From JAWXUK01 sp044432725 (GTDB lineage: Bacteria; Bacillota; Clostridia; Oscillospirales; Oscillospiraceae): 64,000 nucleotides of DNA. Below are positions 8,014 to 17,595 of this stretch, piece after piece. A model generated the notes under the pieces. That model saw only the letters and a program-made list of their open reading frames with translations. It did not search any database and had not been told where the DNA came from. The stretch covers positions 69,124 to 133,123 of the forward strand of contig JAWXUL010000006.1 of the NCBI GenBank assembly GCA_044432725.1. Direction: 5' to 3'. Positions within the stretch are counted from its first letter, which is position 1. Each line of letters starts with the position of its first letter. The position numbers and the translations under genes are program-made.

Positions 8014-10372
8014 ATGAAGATTTCCCTTGGTAATAGCCGAATGGACAAAAAATGGAAAAATGCAGAAATGACGTGGGAAGAATTGAAAAATCGCATGAGA
8101 ACTACGAAAATCACAAGTGAAACAGTAGATGAGTTTACAAAACTCCCCAAAGGGCAACAGGACACAATCAAAGATGTGGGTGGCTTTGTAGGAGGTCACA
8201 TCAAAGATGGTAGACGGAAAAAGGGGAACATCCTCTGTCGTTCCTTGCTTGCTCTGGATATGGACTACGCAACATCTGGTATTTGGGAAGAAATCACATT
8301 ATTTCAGGACTTCCAGTGCTGTATTTACTCCACCCACAAACACACTCCTGACAATCCTCGCCTACGCTTGCTGATACCCCTTTCTCGTGAGATTTCTGAA
8401 GAGGAATATGGTGCTGTAGGGAGGATGGTGGCACAGGATATTGGCATTGACCTTTTTGATGACACCACCTACGAGGCAGCACGGCTGATGTACTGGCCTT
8501 CCACTTCTTCTGATGGGGAATTTCTCTTTGAAGAAATTGATGGATATCTTCTCGACCCTGATAAAATTCTTGCTCTATACACTGATTGGAAAGATGTCAG
8601 CACTTGGCCTGTTTCCTCTCGTCAGAGCAAGATTATCCAAAATGATGTAAAAAAACAAATAGACCCTTTGACTAAAGAAGGAGTAGTTGGGATATTTTGT
8701 CGCACTTTCTCGGTGCAGGAGGCCATGGATGCATTTTTAGGGGATGTCTATTCTCCCTCTGCCATGGAAGGTCGGTATGACTACGATTTGGCAGATAGCT
8801 CAGCAGGGGTGGTGGTTTATGAAGATAAATTCATCTACAGCCATCATGCCTCGGACCCTGCCAATGGTCAGCTTCTCAATGCTTTTGATGTGGTGCGGGT
8901 GCATAAATTTGACCCAGATGACGAAAAAAAATCATTCCATGAAATGTGTGATTTTGCAATGAGTATAGATGCTGTGAAACAGGCTACCATTGAGGAAAAA
9001 AGAACACTTGCAGCAATGGATTTTTCCGTTGGAGAGGACTGGCAGACAAAACTGCGGTACATGAAAAAGGGTAACGCTCTGGAGAACTCTGTGTGGAACT
9101 TAATGCTTATCCTGAACAATGACCCTGCCTTTCAGAATATCGCATTCAATGAACTGGTGGGGCGAGTGGAAGTCACAGGAGAAGTGCCGTGGACTAGGCC
9201 TACTGACAATCGGTTCTGGCGAGATGCAGACACGGCGCAGATGAAGGCTCACATTGACATTCACTATGCCACCTTTTCTAGTCGAAATCACGATGTTGCT
9301 TTTACCAAAATGGTGGAGGACAGACGTTTTCACCCTCTTAGAGAATGGCTTGATAGTCTGCCAGAGTGGGACGGTGTCACACGACTTGAAAACTTATACA
9401 TTGATTTTCTTGGGGCGAATAACACAAGTTACGTCAAGGCTGCCACGAGAAAAAGCTTTGTGGCGGCGGTTGCCCGCATTTACGAGCCGGGCATTAAATT
9501 TGATTCGGTTACTGTGCTAGTAGGTCCTCAAGGCTGTGGGAAGTCCACCATCTTTGCCAAAATGGGTGGCATTTATTATTCAGATAGTCTATGCTTGACT
9601 GATATGAAGGACAAGGCAAGTGCTGAGAAATTACAAGGCTACTGGCTCTTAGAACTAGGCGAACTAGCAGGACTGAAGAAAACGGACATTGAGGTGGTGA
9701 AAGCCTTTTTAAGCCGTACTGATGATATTTACAGACCTTCTTATGGCAGGACTGTAGAAAGCCATCCACGGCAGTGTATCCTTGTAGGTACTACCAACTC
9801 TGAAACTGGTTTCTTGCGCGACATTACAGGTAATCGGAGATTTTGGCCAGTGAAGGTAATGGGAGACTCCCCACGGAAATCATTGGGATATCACCGAGCC
9901 TGAACGTGAGCAAATGTGGGCAGAGGCGATTCACCTATATCAGGAAAAAGAGCCATTATACCTGTCTGTGGAGGAAACCAGTGAGGCTCTGGAAGAACAA
10001 ATCGAAGCCATGGAAACAGACGACAGACAAGGCATGGTAGAGGTATATTTGAACACCCCATTGCCTGAAAACTGGGATATCATGTCTGTTTATGAACGCA
10101 GGAATTACCTCAATGGTGACGATTTTGGAATCAGTGATGATACTGAAACCTATCTGCGAGACATTGTGTGTAACATGGAAATTTGGGTTGAGTGCTTTGG
10201 CAAAGATGGTTCCTCTATGAAATCCGCTGATTCCTTTGCCATTGCTGCCATCATCAAAAAGGTCAAGGGGTGGACGAAGCCTGAAGAGAAGGACAACACT
10301 CGCAAACAATTCTCTATTTATGGTAGACAAAGGTTTTATAAACGCACCTCAGATCCAGCGGAGAATCCCTAA
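8014..10372 (+). pseudogene. VapE-type primase-helicase, frameshifted near 9870
   Basis: The frame from ATG 8014 (after AAGGAGG) gives 629 aa: an N-terminal primase-like domain (LLALDMDYATSGIWEEI), a linker, and the VirE/VapE ATPase with Walker A VGPQGCGKST (about residue 505) and LLELGELAGLKK. After GNRRFWPVKV it runs into the wrong phase and stops at 9903. The missing end, GNHWDITEPEREQMWAEAIH onward, is in the next phase and stops at 10372. A one-base change in the C-run near 9866 explains it. Restored length is about 785 aa. These proteins act as phage replication helicases. The catalytic core is kept, but the C-terminal quarter would be lost. Confidence 0.85.
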
Positions 10373-10672
10373 AACAAGGGACAGTAGTTGACTGTCCAGT
10401 GGTTGACCCTAAAACAGTCCCCAAACAAGACAGGTCAACTTTATATTAATTTTGAAAAAAACACAAAAAATCATAACATTCCATGACTAGGTACACCCTA
10501 TTAGGACAAGTGGACAAGAATATTATATATATAAGGTATTATAAAAGAAAGGTGTGTGCGTATGTGGATACGCACGAACGCACACACGTAGAGAACGTAT
10601 AGGTTGTTGGCCCGTTTTTTCTTGGTTGTCCGTCCCAGTTATGGAAGGTTCAAAAAATTAAGGAGCGAAAAA
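10373..10672 (+). other. non-coding stretch with a cruciform-like repeat
   Basis: About 300 bp between the helicase and the next gene. It contains GTGTGTGCG (10552-10560) pairing with CGCACACAC (10579-10587), and an inner hairpin GCGTAT-GTGG-ATACGC. TTGAC repeats and an AT-rich run (TATTATATATATAAGG) lie just upstream and may include a promoter. No ORF is credible here. Confidence 0.45.
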
Positions 10673-11155
10673 ATGCAAGGATATTATACACGTTGTCAAA
10701 TGAGATTAGAAGAAATTGGTGCCCCAACGGAAAACTGGGACTGTTCTCATGTCATTGACCAAGAAAGAGATGGTTTTGTTTGTGAACTTTGTGGCTGTGA
10801 GAAAGTACGATTTATCCATGTGATGGAGCATAGAGATTATCCAGATCAGTTATCAGTGGGGTGCATTTGTGCAGGCACCATGGAGGGGAATCTTCTAGCT
10901 GCCAAAGAACGTGATAAAAAAATGAAGAATCGAGCCAAACGAAAAGAGAATTTCCAAAATCACATTTGGAAAAAAGAGCGCAATGGGATTCACACAAGAA
11001 CCTATCAAGGGAAAAAGCTTGCAATTTGTGCTAACAAAGGTGTATATGAATGTTGGGGTTCACAAATGCCAATCATGAAAAGCAATGTTAATTTTAAGGA
11101 AACACTTGTAAAAATATTTGATATTGTAGACCCTGAAGCGGATGTAATGAAATGA
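10673..11155 (+). CDS. phage protein with Cys clusters
   Basis: 160 aa from ATG 10673, chosen because TAAGGAGCGA lies just upstream; an alternative in-frame start at 10604 lacks a ribosome site. Paired cysteines FVCELCGCEKVRFIHVMEH and SVGCICAGTMEG suggest a zinc-binding fold, followed by a Lys-rich helix (RDKKMKNRAKRKENFQNHIW) that may contact nucleic acid. The stop overlaps the VRR-NUC start (ATGA). Seen in related prophages but without an assigned role. Confidence 0.6.
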   Translation: MQGYYTRCQMRLEEIGAPTENWDCSHVIDQERDGFVCELCGCEKVRFIHVMEHRDYPDQLSVGCICAGTMEGNLLAAKERDKKMKNRAKRKENFQNHIWKKERNGIHTRTYQGKKLAICANKGVYECWGSQMPIMKSNVNFKETLVKIFDIVDPEADVMK

Positions 11156-11433
11156 GAGAAAGCCAAATCGAACAAAAGCTAGTGCAGGCAGTAAAAGCCC
11201 GAGGTGGCATAGCGCTGAAATTTACCTCCCCCAGTTTTGATGGAATGCCTGACCGATTGCTACTCTTCCCAAAAGGAAGGGTAGCTTGGGTGGAAGTCAA
11301 AGCAACGGGCAAAAAACTAAGACCTCTGCAAGTCAAACGGAAACGGCAACTGGAACAGTTAGGCTTCCGTTGTTTTGTCCTCGACAGTGTGGAGCAGATA
11401 GGAGAAATACTTGATGAAATTCTACCCCCATGA
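11152..11433 (+). CDS. VRR-NUC domain nuclease
   Basis: 93 aa. The sequence has IEQKLVQAVKARGGIALKF, GMPDRLLL and VAWVEVKATGKKLRPLQ, the D-(x)n-ExK catalytic layout of VRR-NUC (PD-(D/E)XK) phage nucleases. It overlaps the gene before by 4 bp and the helicase after by 20 bp, so all three are one translational unit. Probably a branched-DNA or repair nuclease working with the SNF2 helicase. Confidence 0.85.
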   Translation: MRESQIEQKLVQAVKARGGIALKFTSPSFDGMPDRLLLFPKGRVAWVEVKATGKKLRPLQVKRKRQLEQLGFRCFVLDSVEQIGEILDEILPP

Positions 11434-12766
11434 TTATCAACAATATGCCATCGACTTTATTCTGGAGAATCCTGTAGCAGCAATCCTCTTGGAAATGGGA
11501 TTAGGGAAAAGTGTGATCACGTTGACAGCAATCCATGAACTATGCCTGAACTACTTTGACGTGGCAAAAGTTCTGGTGATTGCCCCACTACGAGTAGCTA
11601 CCTCTACATGGCCAACGGAAATCCAGAAGTGGGAGCATTTGGAAGGACTGACCTATTCGGTTGTCACAGGTACACCCATCGAAAGACAACAGGCACTTTG
11701 GAAACCCGCCCATATTTACATCATCAATCGTGAGAACGTGGATTGGCTTATAAACAAGAGCGGTATTCCTTTCGACTTCGACATGATAGTCATTGATGAA
11801 TTATCTTCCTTCAAAGCACAGTCCTCCAAACGATTTAAAAGCCTACTGACAGTTAGACCCAAAGTGAAAAGAATCGTGGGATTGACAGGCACTCCCTCCA
11901 GTAATGGCTTGCTCGATCTCTGGTCTCAGTTCCGCCTTCTGGATTTAGGGGAAAGACTCCATCGTTTCATTGGCCATTATCGTGACGAGTTCTTCCAACC
12001 AGATAAACGCAATGGGGCAATCGTCTTTAGCTATAAGCCTAAACAGGGGGCAGAAGAACAAATCTATGAGCGAATTTCTGACATCACCATCTCTATGAAG
12101 GCTTGTGATTTTCTACAAATGCCCGAATGTGTAATGAATAGAGTGGAAGTGAGACTGAGCAGAAAAGAAGAAGATATCTATGATGAATTGAAAGATGATA
12201 TGCTAGTCGAAATAGAAGATAGGGAAGTTGATGCCGTGAATGCAGCTACCCTTTCTAACAAGCTACTCCAAATGGCAAATGGCTGTGTGTATGATGAAAT
12301 GAAAGATTCTCACCACCTCCACGATAGGAAACTTGATGCCTTGGCGGATTTAATCGAAGGAGCAAACGGAAAACCTGTTCTGGTGGCATATTGGTTTCAA
12401 CACGATGGGCAGCGAATCCGTGAGAAGTTTCCAGATGTGAGGGAGATAAAAACACCCTCTGACATTAGCCAGTGGAATGATGGCAAAGTTCCCATGGCAA
12501 TGATTCACCCCGCCAGTGCAGGACATGGCTTGAATCTCCAGAGTGGTGGTAGCACTTTGATTTGGTTTTCTTTGACGTGGTCTTTGGAGTTGTACCAACA
12601 GACAAATGCTCGTCTGTGGAGACAGGGACAGAATTATGCGGTGGTGATTCACCACATCATCTCCAAAGGCACCATTGACGAAGATGTGATGAAAGCACTG
12701 ACACGAAAAGAAAAAGTACAAGCAGAGTTAATCGAAGCGGTGAAAGCACGGCTCGAAAGAGAATAG
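11414..12766 (+). CDS. phage SNF2-family DEAD/DEAH helicase
   Basis: 450 aa from ATG 11414 (a TTG lies directly before it). Motifs: FYPHDYQQYAIDFI (Q-like), Walker A LLEMGLGKS (residues about 26-33), Walker B VIDELSSFK, GLTGTPSSNG (motif III), and C-terminal HGLNLQSGG and NARLWRQGQ (motifs V and VI). Size and motif order fit the SNF2 helicases paired with VRR-NUC in siphovirus replication modules. Intact. Confidence 0.88.
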   Translation: MKFYPHDYQQYAIDFILENPVAAILLEMGLGKSVITLTAIHELCLNYFDVAKVLVIAPLRVATSTWPTEIQKWEHLEGLTYSVVTGTPIERQQALWKPAHIYIINRENVDWLINKSGIPFDFDMIVIDELSSFKAQSSKRFKSLLTVRPKVKRIVGLTGTPSSNGLLDLWSQFRLLDLGERLHRFIGHYRDEFFQPDKRNGAIVFSYKPKQGAEEQIYERISDITISMKACDFLQMPECVMNRVEVRLSRKEEDIYDELKDDMLVEIEDREVDAVNAATLSNKLLQMANGCVYDEMKDSHHLHDRKLDALADLIEGANGKPVLVAYWFQHDGQRIREKFPDVREIKTPSDISQWNDGKVPMAMIHPASAGHGLNLQSGGSTLIWFSLTWSLELYQQTNARLWRQGQNYAVVIHHIISKGTIDEDVMKALTRKEKVQAELIEAVKARLERE

Positions 12767-12775
12767 GAGGAACTT

Positions 12776-13204
12776 ATGACAGCAAAAGAATATCTATTGC
12801 AGGCACAGCGTCTGGATATGCAAATTAACACAAAGTTGGAACAAATCGAATCCCTTACGGATCTAGCGACCAACTGTACCTCTGTGATTAACGATATGCC
12901 CCGACACTCTGGTGGAGGGAAATCTCGTACCGAGGATATTATTGTAAAAGTGGATACCCTCCAACAGGAGTTGAAAGAGTCTGCTGAGAAGCTGATTGAC
13001 CTGAAATGTGAAATCATGGGTGTGATTAAACAGGTAGAAATCGTGGAGCGACAAATCCTATTGGAGAAACGATACTTATGTTTTAGTTCGTGGGAGCAGA
13101 TTTCTGCGGATATGAATTTCAGCCAAAGACACACCCACCGCACTCACCAGATGGCATTAAAAGAAATTGATAAGATTTTGAAAGATGGCACTAAATGTCA
13201 TTGA
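12776..13204 (+). CDS. DUF1492 phage regulator (ArpU/sigma-like)
   Basis: 142 aa, ATG after AGGAGGAACTT. N-terminal coiled coil (MTAKEYLLQAQRLDMQINTK), then DMPRHSGGGKSRTEDIIVK, a DUF1492 signature. The C-terminal helix-turn-helix is WEQISADMNFSQRHTHRTHQ. Such proteins sit at the end of the early region and are believed to switch on late genes. The position just before HNH/terminase fits. Confidence 0.85.
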   Translation: MTAKEYLLQAQRLDMQINTKLEQIESLTDLATNCTSVINDMPRHSGGGKSRTEDIIVKVDTLQQELKESAEKLIDLKCEIMGVIKQVEIVERQILLEKRYLCFSSWEQISADMNFSQRHTHRTHQMALKEIDKILKDGTKCH

Positions 13205-13262
13205 ATGTCCTAACCCTCCTGTGATATGATTAGAGTGGAAAAATTGAAGGGAGGTGGTGACA

Positions 13263-13666
13263 GTGCCACGCTTACCAAAGCGAGCCTGTTCCCACCCCGG
13301 ATGTCCCCAACTGACAGAAGGTCGATTCTGTGAGGAACACCAGAAGCAAGAGAACAGACGTTACGAGAAATATGACAGGGACCTTGCCACTAGAAAACGA
13401 TACGGCAATGCTTGGAGAAAAATCCGTGAAAGCTATGTGGCACAGCACCCTCTCTGCGAGATGTGTCAGAAAGAAGGTCGGCTGACGGCTGTGGAGGAAG
13501 TCCATCACATCTTGCCACTGGCACGAGGTGGCACACATGACCATAGTAACTTGATGCAGCCCAGGCTACCCTCTCTTGCCTTCGACAATTCACCTTGTCC
13601 CTGTGCAAATCGTGTCACTCGAAAACCTCAGCAAACGATGGTGACCGATGGGGGAAACAAGACTAA
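13263..13666 (+). pseudogene. HNH endonuclease split by a frameshifting element
   Basis: GTG 13263 after GGGAGGTGG is the likely start. The N-terminus has the zinc finger CSHPGCPQLTEGRFCEEH, then RKRYGNAWRKIRESYVAQHP and EEVHHILPLARGGTHDHSNL, the HNH core. A 41-bp element (13557-13597) sits directly after NLM. Taking it out gives SLCKSCHSKTSANDGDRWGK and stop TAA 13664-13666, the normal HNH end with the second CxxC. As the DNA stands, the frame shifts and the last zinc ligands are lost. Cos-type phages place such HNH proteins beside terminase, where they take part in DNA packaging. Confidence 0.88.
13557..13597 (+). repeat. two-hairpin element, forward, 41-bp insertion (frameshift)
   Basis: CAGCCCAGGCTA start; second hairpin shortened (TTGCCTTCGACAA); ends TTCACCTT, followed by GTCC. 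Breaks the HNH frame; removal restores the CKSCH motif. Confidence 0.88.
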
Positions 13667-13946
13667 GGCTGTGTATTGCCCCCTCGGAGAGTAGGGGGGA
13701 ACACGGGGGGATTAGTCCCCCCGTGAGGGCGGTTCGGATGATTTTATTAACCTTATTTCTCCACAACGAACCGAAATTTTCGCTCCGCAGAGTGAAAATA
13801 GCCCCCTAAGGGGGCATAAAATCTCTAAAATGAAATAAAAATACAACGGTGCGGGGGTCACACGCAGGTCAACGCAATATCAAAACAGGGTATAGGAAAC
13901 TATGCTCTGTTTTTTTGCCTATTTATTCAGAAACGAGGTGATTTTA
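13667..13946 (+). other. hairpin-rich spacer between HNH and terminase, possible cos region
   Basis: No gene. It holds a perfect 9-bp stem CACGGGGGG-ATTAGT-CCCCCCGTG (13702-13725), GCCCCC-TAA-GGGGGC (13801-13815) and a G-rich stretch TGCGGGGGTCACACGCAGG (13852-13870). In HK97-like cos phages the cohesive-end site often lies between HNH and the small terminase; that role here is only inferred. Confidence 0.4.
13882..13917 (+). terminator. Rho-independent terminator
   Basis: AAAACAGGGTATAG-GAAA-CTATGCTCTG followed by TTTTTTT, between HNH and terS. Confidence 0.65.
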
Positions 13947-14534
13947 ATGGCAGGAAACCACAATAGTGGTGGTGTGAGAGTGGGAGCGGGAAGAAAGAGA
14001 AAACCCATCGCAGAAAAGATTGCCGATGGGGAGCGGGGGCAACGTAACATGACGGTCATGCAGTTTGATGACCTTCCAAACTTGGAGGGATTGCCCATGC
14101 CGAAGCCAAATGAAATTTTATCGGATACCCAAAGAGATGGGTCTGTACTGCAAGCCACGAAATTATATGAATCCACATGGAAATGGTTGGAGGAGCGGGG
14201 CTGTGCTGCGTTGATTTCCCCTCAACTTCTGGACAGATATGCCATGGCAACAGCAAGATGGATTCACTGCGAGGAAACCATTTCTTCCACTGGCTATCTG
14301 GCAAAGCACCCCACCACGGGAAATGCGATTCAAAGTCCTTATGTTGCAATGAGCCAGAATTATATGGCACAGGCTAATCGGCTGTGGACAGAGATTTTCG
14401 CCATCGTTCGTGAGAACAGTATGGGTGATTATTCAGGAATAAACCCGCAAGAGGACGTGATGGAACGGCTGATGCAAGGTGAATTGTCCCGAAGGGGCAA
14501 GAGAGGGCACCCTGGGGTGCGTGGGGGAAAGTAG
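13947..14534 (+). CDS. phage terminase small subunit (P27 family)
   Basis: 195 aa from ATG 13947 (GAGGTG 8 bp upstream); an upstream ATG at 13902 lies inside the terminator and is unlikely. GGVRVGAGRKRKPIAEKIAD at the N-terminus and the helical LYESTWKWLEERGCAALI region fit P27 small terminases that recognise packaging sites. A 45-bp element near the 3' end adds 15 codons (QGELSRRGKRGHPGV). Without it the protein ends MERLMRGGK, as expected for the family, so the frame is kept but the C-terminus is changed. Confidence 0.85.
   Translation: MAGNHNSGGVRVGAGRKRKPIAEKIADGERGQRNMTVMQFDDLPNLEGLPMPKPNEILSDTQRDGSVLQATKLYESTWKWLEERGCAALISPQLLDRYAMATARWIHCEETISSTGYLAKHPTTGNAIQSPYVAMSQNYMAQANRLWTEIFAIVRENSMGDYSGINPQEDVMERLMQGELSRRGKRGHPGVRGGK
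14476..14520 (-). repeat. two-hairpin element, reverse, 45-bp insertion
   Basis: AAGGTGAA start; hairpin TTGTCCC-GAA-GGGGCAA (one wobble); ends GCACCC-TG-GGGTGC. In frame in the small terminase gene. Confidence 0.9.
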
Positions 14535-14543
14535 GATTTTTAT

Positions 14544-15780
14544 ATGATAATTGAAAAAAAGAAGGTTGTAGACCTGATACCTGCGGACTACAACCAAAGA
14601 AAAGACCTGAAAGAGGGAGACCCTGAATTTGAAAAGCTGAAACGCTCCATCGAGCAATTCGGCTATGTGGATTTGGTGATTTTCAATAAGTCCACGGGAA
14701 CAGTGGTGGGAGGTCACCAACGGCTGAAAGTTCTGGAAAAGCTAGGTTTTGAGGAAATCGACTGCGTTGTGGTGGATATGGGACTTGAACAAGAAAAGGC
14801 CCTCAACGTGGCGCTGAACAAAATCAGTGGTGATTGGGATAAGGAGAAACTCGCCTTGTTAATCACCGATTTGGAGGGGAGCGACTTTGATGTGTCCCTT
14901 ACTGGTTTTGATGTGGCAGAATTGGAGGATTTATTCAAAGACAGCTTGCAAGAGGGGGTGTCTGACGATGATTTCAACGTGGAAGAGGAACTGAAACAGC
15001 CTACCACCACAAAAATGGGAGATATTTGGTTCTTAGGCACTCACAAATTGATTTGTGGGGATAGTACCAAAGCTGAAACTTACACTTCTCTTATGTTAGA
15101 CCAAAAAGCCAATCTGGTGGTGACGGACCCTCCATACAACGTCAACTATGAGGGGTCGGCGGGCAAAATCAAGAATGATAACATGGATAATTCCTCTTTT
15201 TATCAGTTTTTACTAGATGCCTACACCAATATGGCAGAATCTATGGCAGACGATGGGAGCATTTATGTATTTCATGCAGATACCGAGGGTTTGAACTTCA
15301 GAAAGGCATTTGCTGACGCGGGATTTTATCTTTCTGGTACTTGTATCTGGAAAAAAACAGTCCTTAGTTTTAGGTCGCTCCCCTTATCAGTGGCAGCATG
15401 AGCCCGTGTTGTTCGGTTGGAAGAAAAAAGGAAAACATCAGTGGTACACTGGTCGGAAAGAATCCACCATCTGGGAATTTGACAAACCTAAGAAAAATGG
15501 GGAGCACCCCACCATGAAACCCATTCCTCTCATTGCTTACCCCATTCTCAATTCCAGTTTGAGCAACTGCATTGTTCTCGACCCCTTTGGAGGAAGTGGC
15601 TCGACAATGATGGCTTGCGAGCAAACCAAACGGATTTGTCGCACCATAGAATTGGACGAAAAATTTTGTGATGTGATTGTGAAAAGGTACATTGAACAGG
15701 TGGGGACAGCCGATGGGGTGACAGTGCAACGTGATGGGCTGACCTATCAATTTTCGGAGGTGGAAGTAAAAGAAGAGTAG
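14544..15780 (+). pseudogene. ParB-like / adenine-specific DNA methyltransferase, frameshifted
   Basis: The N-terminal ParB/Srx-like domain has GYVDLVIFNKSTGTVVGGHQ. The methylase domain follows with TDPPYNVNYEG (catalytic DPPY, about residue 193) and, in the second frame, LDPFGGSGSTMMACE (AdoMet site). The frame breaks at a run of seven A (about 15352-15358): reading six restores CIWKKQSLVLGRSPYQWQHE. As it stands the first product stops at 15401 and lacks the AdoMet motif. Restored length is about 411 aa. Phages use such enzymes to mark their DNA against host restriction. Confidence 0.87.
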
Positions 15781-15818
15781 TCCGGTTTTTACCAGTACTA
15801 CTCTCAAAGTGGTGTATC

Positions 15819-16058
15819 TTAAAAGTCGTGACATACACCTGTAGAAATGCCATTATTGTTCAAAATAGTGATGATTTCGTCTACGAGCAAAAAATCATCT
15901 GGGTCAATTTCTTGTTTCTGAAACAGTTCTTGGATTTCATTTAAGACAGAAACTGCTTTATTATCCACCATTGCTTCATAATCTGGGGTATTCTCGCTTA
16001 AATAATCAAAAATATATTTTCCCAGTGCTTGATGTATTAATTCTTCCTTAATTGTCAT
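15819..16058 (-). CDS. small conserved protein ending in CHDF
   Basis: 79 aa. ATG 16058 is chosen because AAAGGAGA precedes it; the longer frame from 16178 crosses the operator. The C-terminus TILNNNGISTGVCHDF matches a small protein often found divergent from Xre regulators in Clostridia. It is divergently transcribed from the regulator at 16152. Function unknown. Confidence 0.6.
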   Translation of the reverse strand: MTIKEELIHQALGKYIFDYLSENTPDYEAMVDNKAVSVLNEIQELFQKQEIDPDDFLLVDEIITILNNNGISTGVCHDF

Positions 16059-16151
16059 ACTATTTTCTCCTTTGTCTTGTTCACAGGACGTTATTCTTTC
16101 GATATTAGGATACAATAGTTTTGTCCGATTGTCAAGACAAAAGGAGATATT
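16059..16151 (+). promoter_or_regulatory. divergent promoter/operator region
   Basis: TTTTGTC (about 16118-16124) and GACAAAA (about 16135-16141) form an inverted repeat in front of the Xre gene and may be its operator. Two divergent genes share this 93-bp spacer. Confidence 0.5.
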
Positions 16152-16403
16152 ATGAAGAAAAATAAATCTAAGGAGCAATTAAACCTTATTGGTGAAAATA
16201 TTGCCCTTGCTCGCAAAAAAGCAAAAATGAGCCAGCAAAAACTTTCGGAATTACTAGAATTAGAGCCTGTTTATGTGTGTCGAGGTTCTATTTCACGAAT
16301 TGAGCATGGAGAACGAGCAATCACTGATATTGAAATTAAGGCAATCGCAAAAATCCTAAAGTGTAGTCCCAACGATTTATTTGGTTGGGAGAATGATGGA
16401 TAA
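16152..16403 (+). CDS. Xre-family helix-turn-helix regulator
   Basis: 83 aa, ATG after AAAGGAGATATT. The HTH_3 fold covers most of the protein: GENIALARKKAKMSQQKLSE, then RGSISRIEHGERAITDIEIK and LKCSPNDLFGW. Likely a repressor of the divergent pair or of phage functions; its gene is followed by its own terminator. Confidence 0.85.
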   Translation: MKKNKSKEQLNLIGENIALARKKAKMSQQKLSELLELEPVYVCRGSISRIEHGERAITDIEIKAIAKILKCSPNDLFGWENDG

Positions 16404-16438
16404 ACCCAGTCTGACTGATGTAGTTAGGCTGGGTTTTG
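16402..16438 (+). terminator. Rho-independent terminator
   Basis: AACCCAGTC and GGCTGGGTTTT pair across a 16-nt loop right at the end of the Xre gene. Confidence 0.65.
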
Positions 16439-16543
16439 TCATGCCCAAATACAAAATACATCTCTTGTGTACTACTCACAAAGAAAAGACGAATCATTGG
16501 ACTACTTTTTCACTAAAATCCGTCTTTTTCAGCACAGATTAGC

Positions 16544-16572
16544 TTGCTTATACTACAGTTCAATGGTAATAT
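16544..16572 (+). promoter_or_regulatory. repeated sigma-A-type promoter, copy 1
   Basis: -35 TTGCTT, 17-bp spacer ending ATGG, -10 TAATAT. Same layout as copies at 18156 and 19831. Confidence 0.65.
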
Positions 16573-16620
16573 GTAGCACAAGCCAAAGGAAAACGGCAAA
16601 ATTTGAAAAGGGGGACGGTG

Positions 16621-16661
16621 TACCCCAGGGCATCTTCTCTTGCCCTGCGGGCAATTCACCT
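16621..16661 (+). repeat. two-hairpin element, forward, in a 5' leader
   Basis: TACCCCAGGGCA start; hairpin TTGCCC-TGC-GGGCAA; ends TTCACCT. It lies between the ribosome site AAAAGGGGG and the ATG at 16672, pushing them about 50 nt apart. Confidence 0.85.
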
Positions 16662-16671
16662 AGACTATTTA

Positions 16672-17594
16672 TGGAAGTACGTTTTAACTTAAATGGTGCT
16701 GAACGCAAAAAACTGGTACGTGTGATGGGTGAAATTTTGGAGGTCAAGCCAAAATATCTGGCAATGCCAACCACCAACTTTATGGTGGACTACTTTTTGG
16801 TGGATAAAGAGGGAACAGTCAGCTTCCCTGATGATTCCAACCGAGAAGACAAGGTGAATTGCCGTCAGGCAAGAGAGGGTACCCTGGGGTATGTGGAATA
16901 CCTTTTTGAATATCTCGCAGAAGAGGGCTACCTCCCAAGCGATGGAGCTTTTGAATTACCAGAGCTTGAAACAGAGGTACTTTTGGAGGAACAGGAGGTA
17001 GAAGAGCCAGAGGATTTCGCCGTGGGCTTGGTGATTGAACTCCCACAGGAGCAATTCACCGAGAAAAGTCTACTGAATCTCCAGAATCTCCTCCAAGCGA
17101 AAGGGACTTTGATTAAAAAGGCTCTGGGAGTGCCAGACCTCCCCATTGTAGTGGACAAGGTGAATTGCGAAGCAAGAGAGGGCAGCCTGGGCTGTGAGGA
17201 AAAGGTTTACTTCCCTTGGTTTCCTTTTGGGGTGACGGAGGAGCAACTGAGTACGGACTGCATGTTCATCACCCTGATTTGCCAAATGGCACAATATCAA
17301 AAGCGAATCAGAGTCAAAGAGAGACTTGTGACCAACGAAAAATACACCTTTCGATGTTTCCTCCTGCGATTGGGATTCATTGGGGAGTCTTGTAAGACAG
17401 AAGGTCAAATCCTGCTCCAGAACTTTCATGGCTCATCGGCTTTTCGAGGGCGAGAATACCTTTTGAAACTGTACAAAGGGACAGAAATTTTTTGTACCTT
17501 CACAGCCCCCACACCTACCAAAGCAGAGGAAATTGCCCTCCAACTTGCCCAAGAAAACGAGAGCGAATACTGCGAATTAAGTGAGGTGGTCTAA
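16672..17594 (+). CDS. phage virulence-related family protein with two in-frame elements
   Basis: 307 aa from ATG 16672, the family start (MEVRFNLNGAERKKLVRVMG). The body includes a conserved middle (FTEKSLLNLQNLLQAKGTLI) and a C-terminal domain with IGESCKTEGQILLQNFHGSS and FRGRE. Two elements add 14 codons after SNRED and 13 codons after PIVVD; both keep the frame, and deletion gives continuous family sequence (NREDVEYLFEYL, IVVDEEKVYFPW). A third element separates the ribosome site from the start. Clostridia prophages carry this protein next to DUF4314 and amidoligase genes; its role is unknown. Confidence 0.75.
16851..16892 (-). repeat. two-hairpin element, reverse, 42-bp insertion
   Basis: AAGGTGAA; hairpin TTGCC-GTCA-GGCAA; GTACCC-TG-GGGTAT. 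In frame. Left flank AAGAC. Confidence 0.9.
17157..17195 (-). repeat. two-hairpin element, reverse, 39-bp insertion
   Basis: AAGGTGAA; short hairpin TTGC-GAA-GCAA; GCAGCC-TG-GGCTGT. Shortest full copy, in frame. Left flank TGGAC. Confidence 0.9.
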
Positions 17595-17595
17595 A

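Noticed and set aside
15352..15358. Programmed frameshift at the A-run of the methyltransferase
   Set aside because: Similar one-base errors occur all over the prophage; no stimulatory structure was evident, so slippage decay is simpler.
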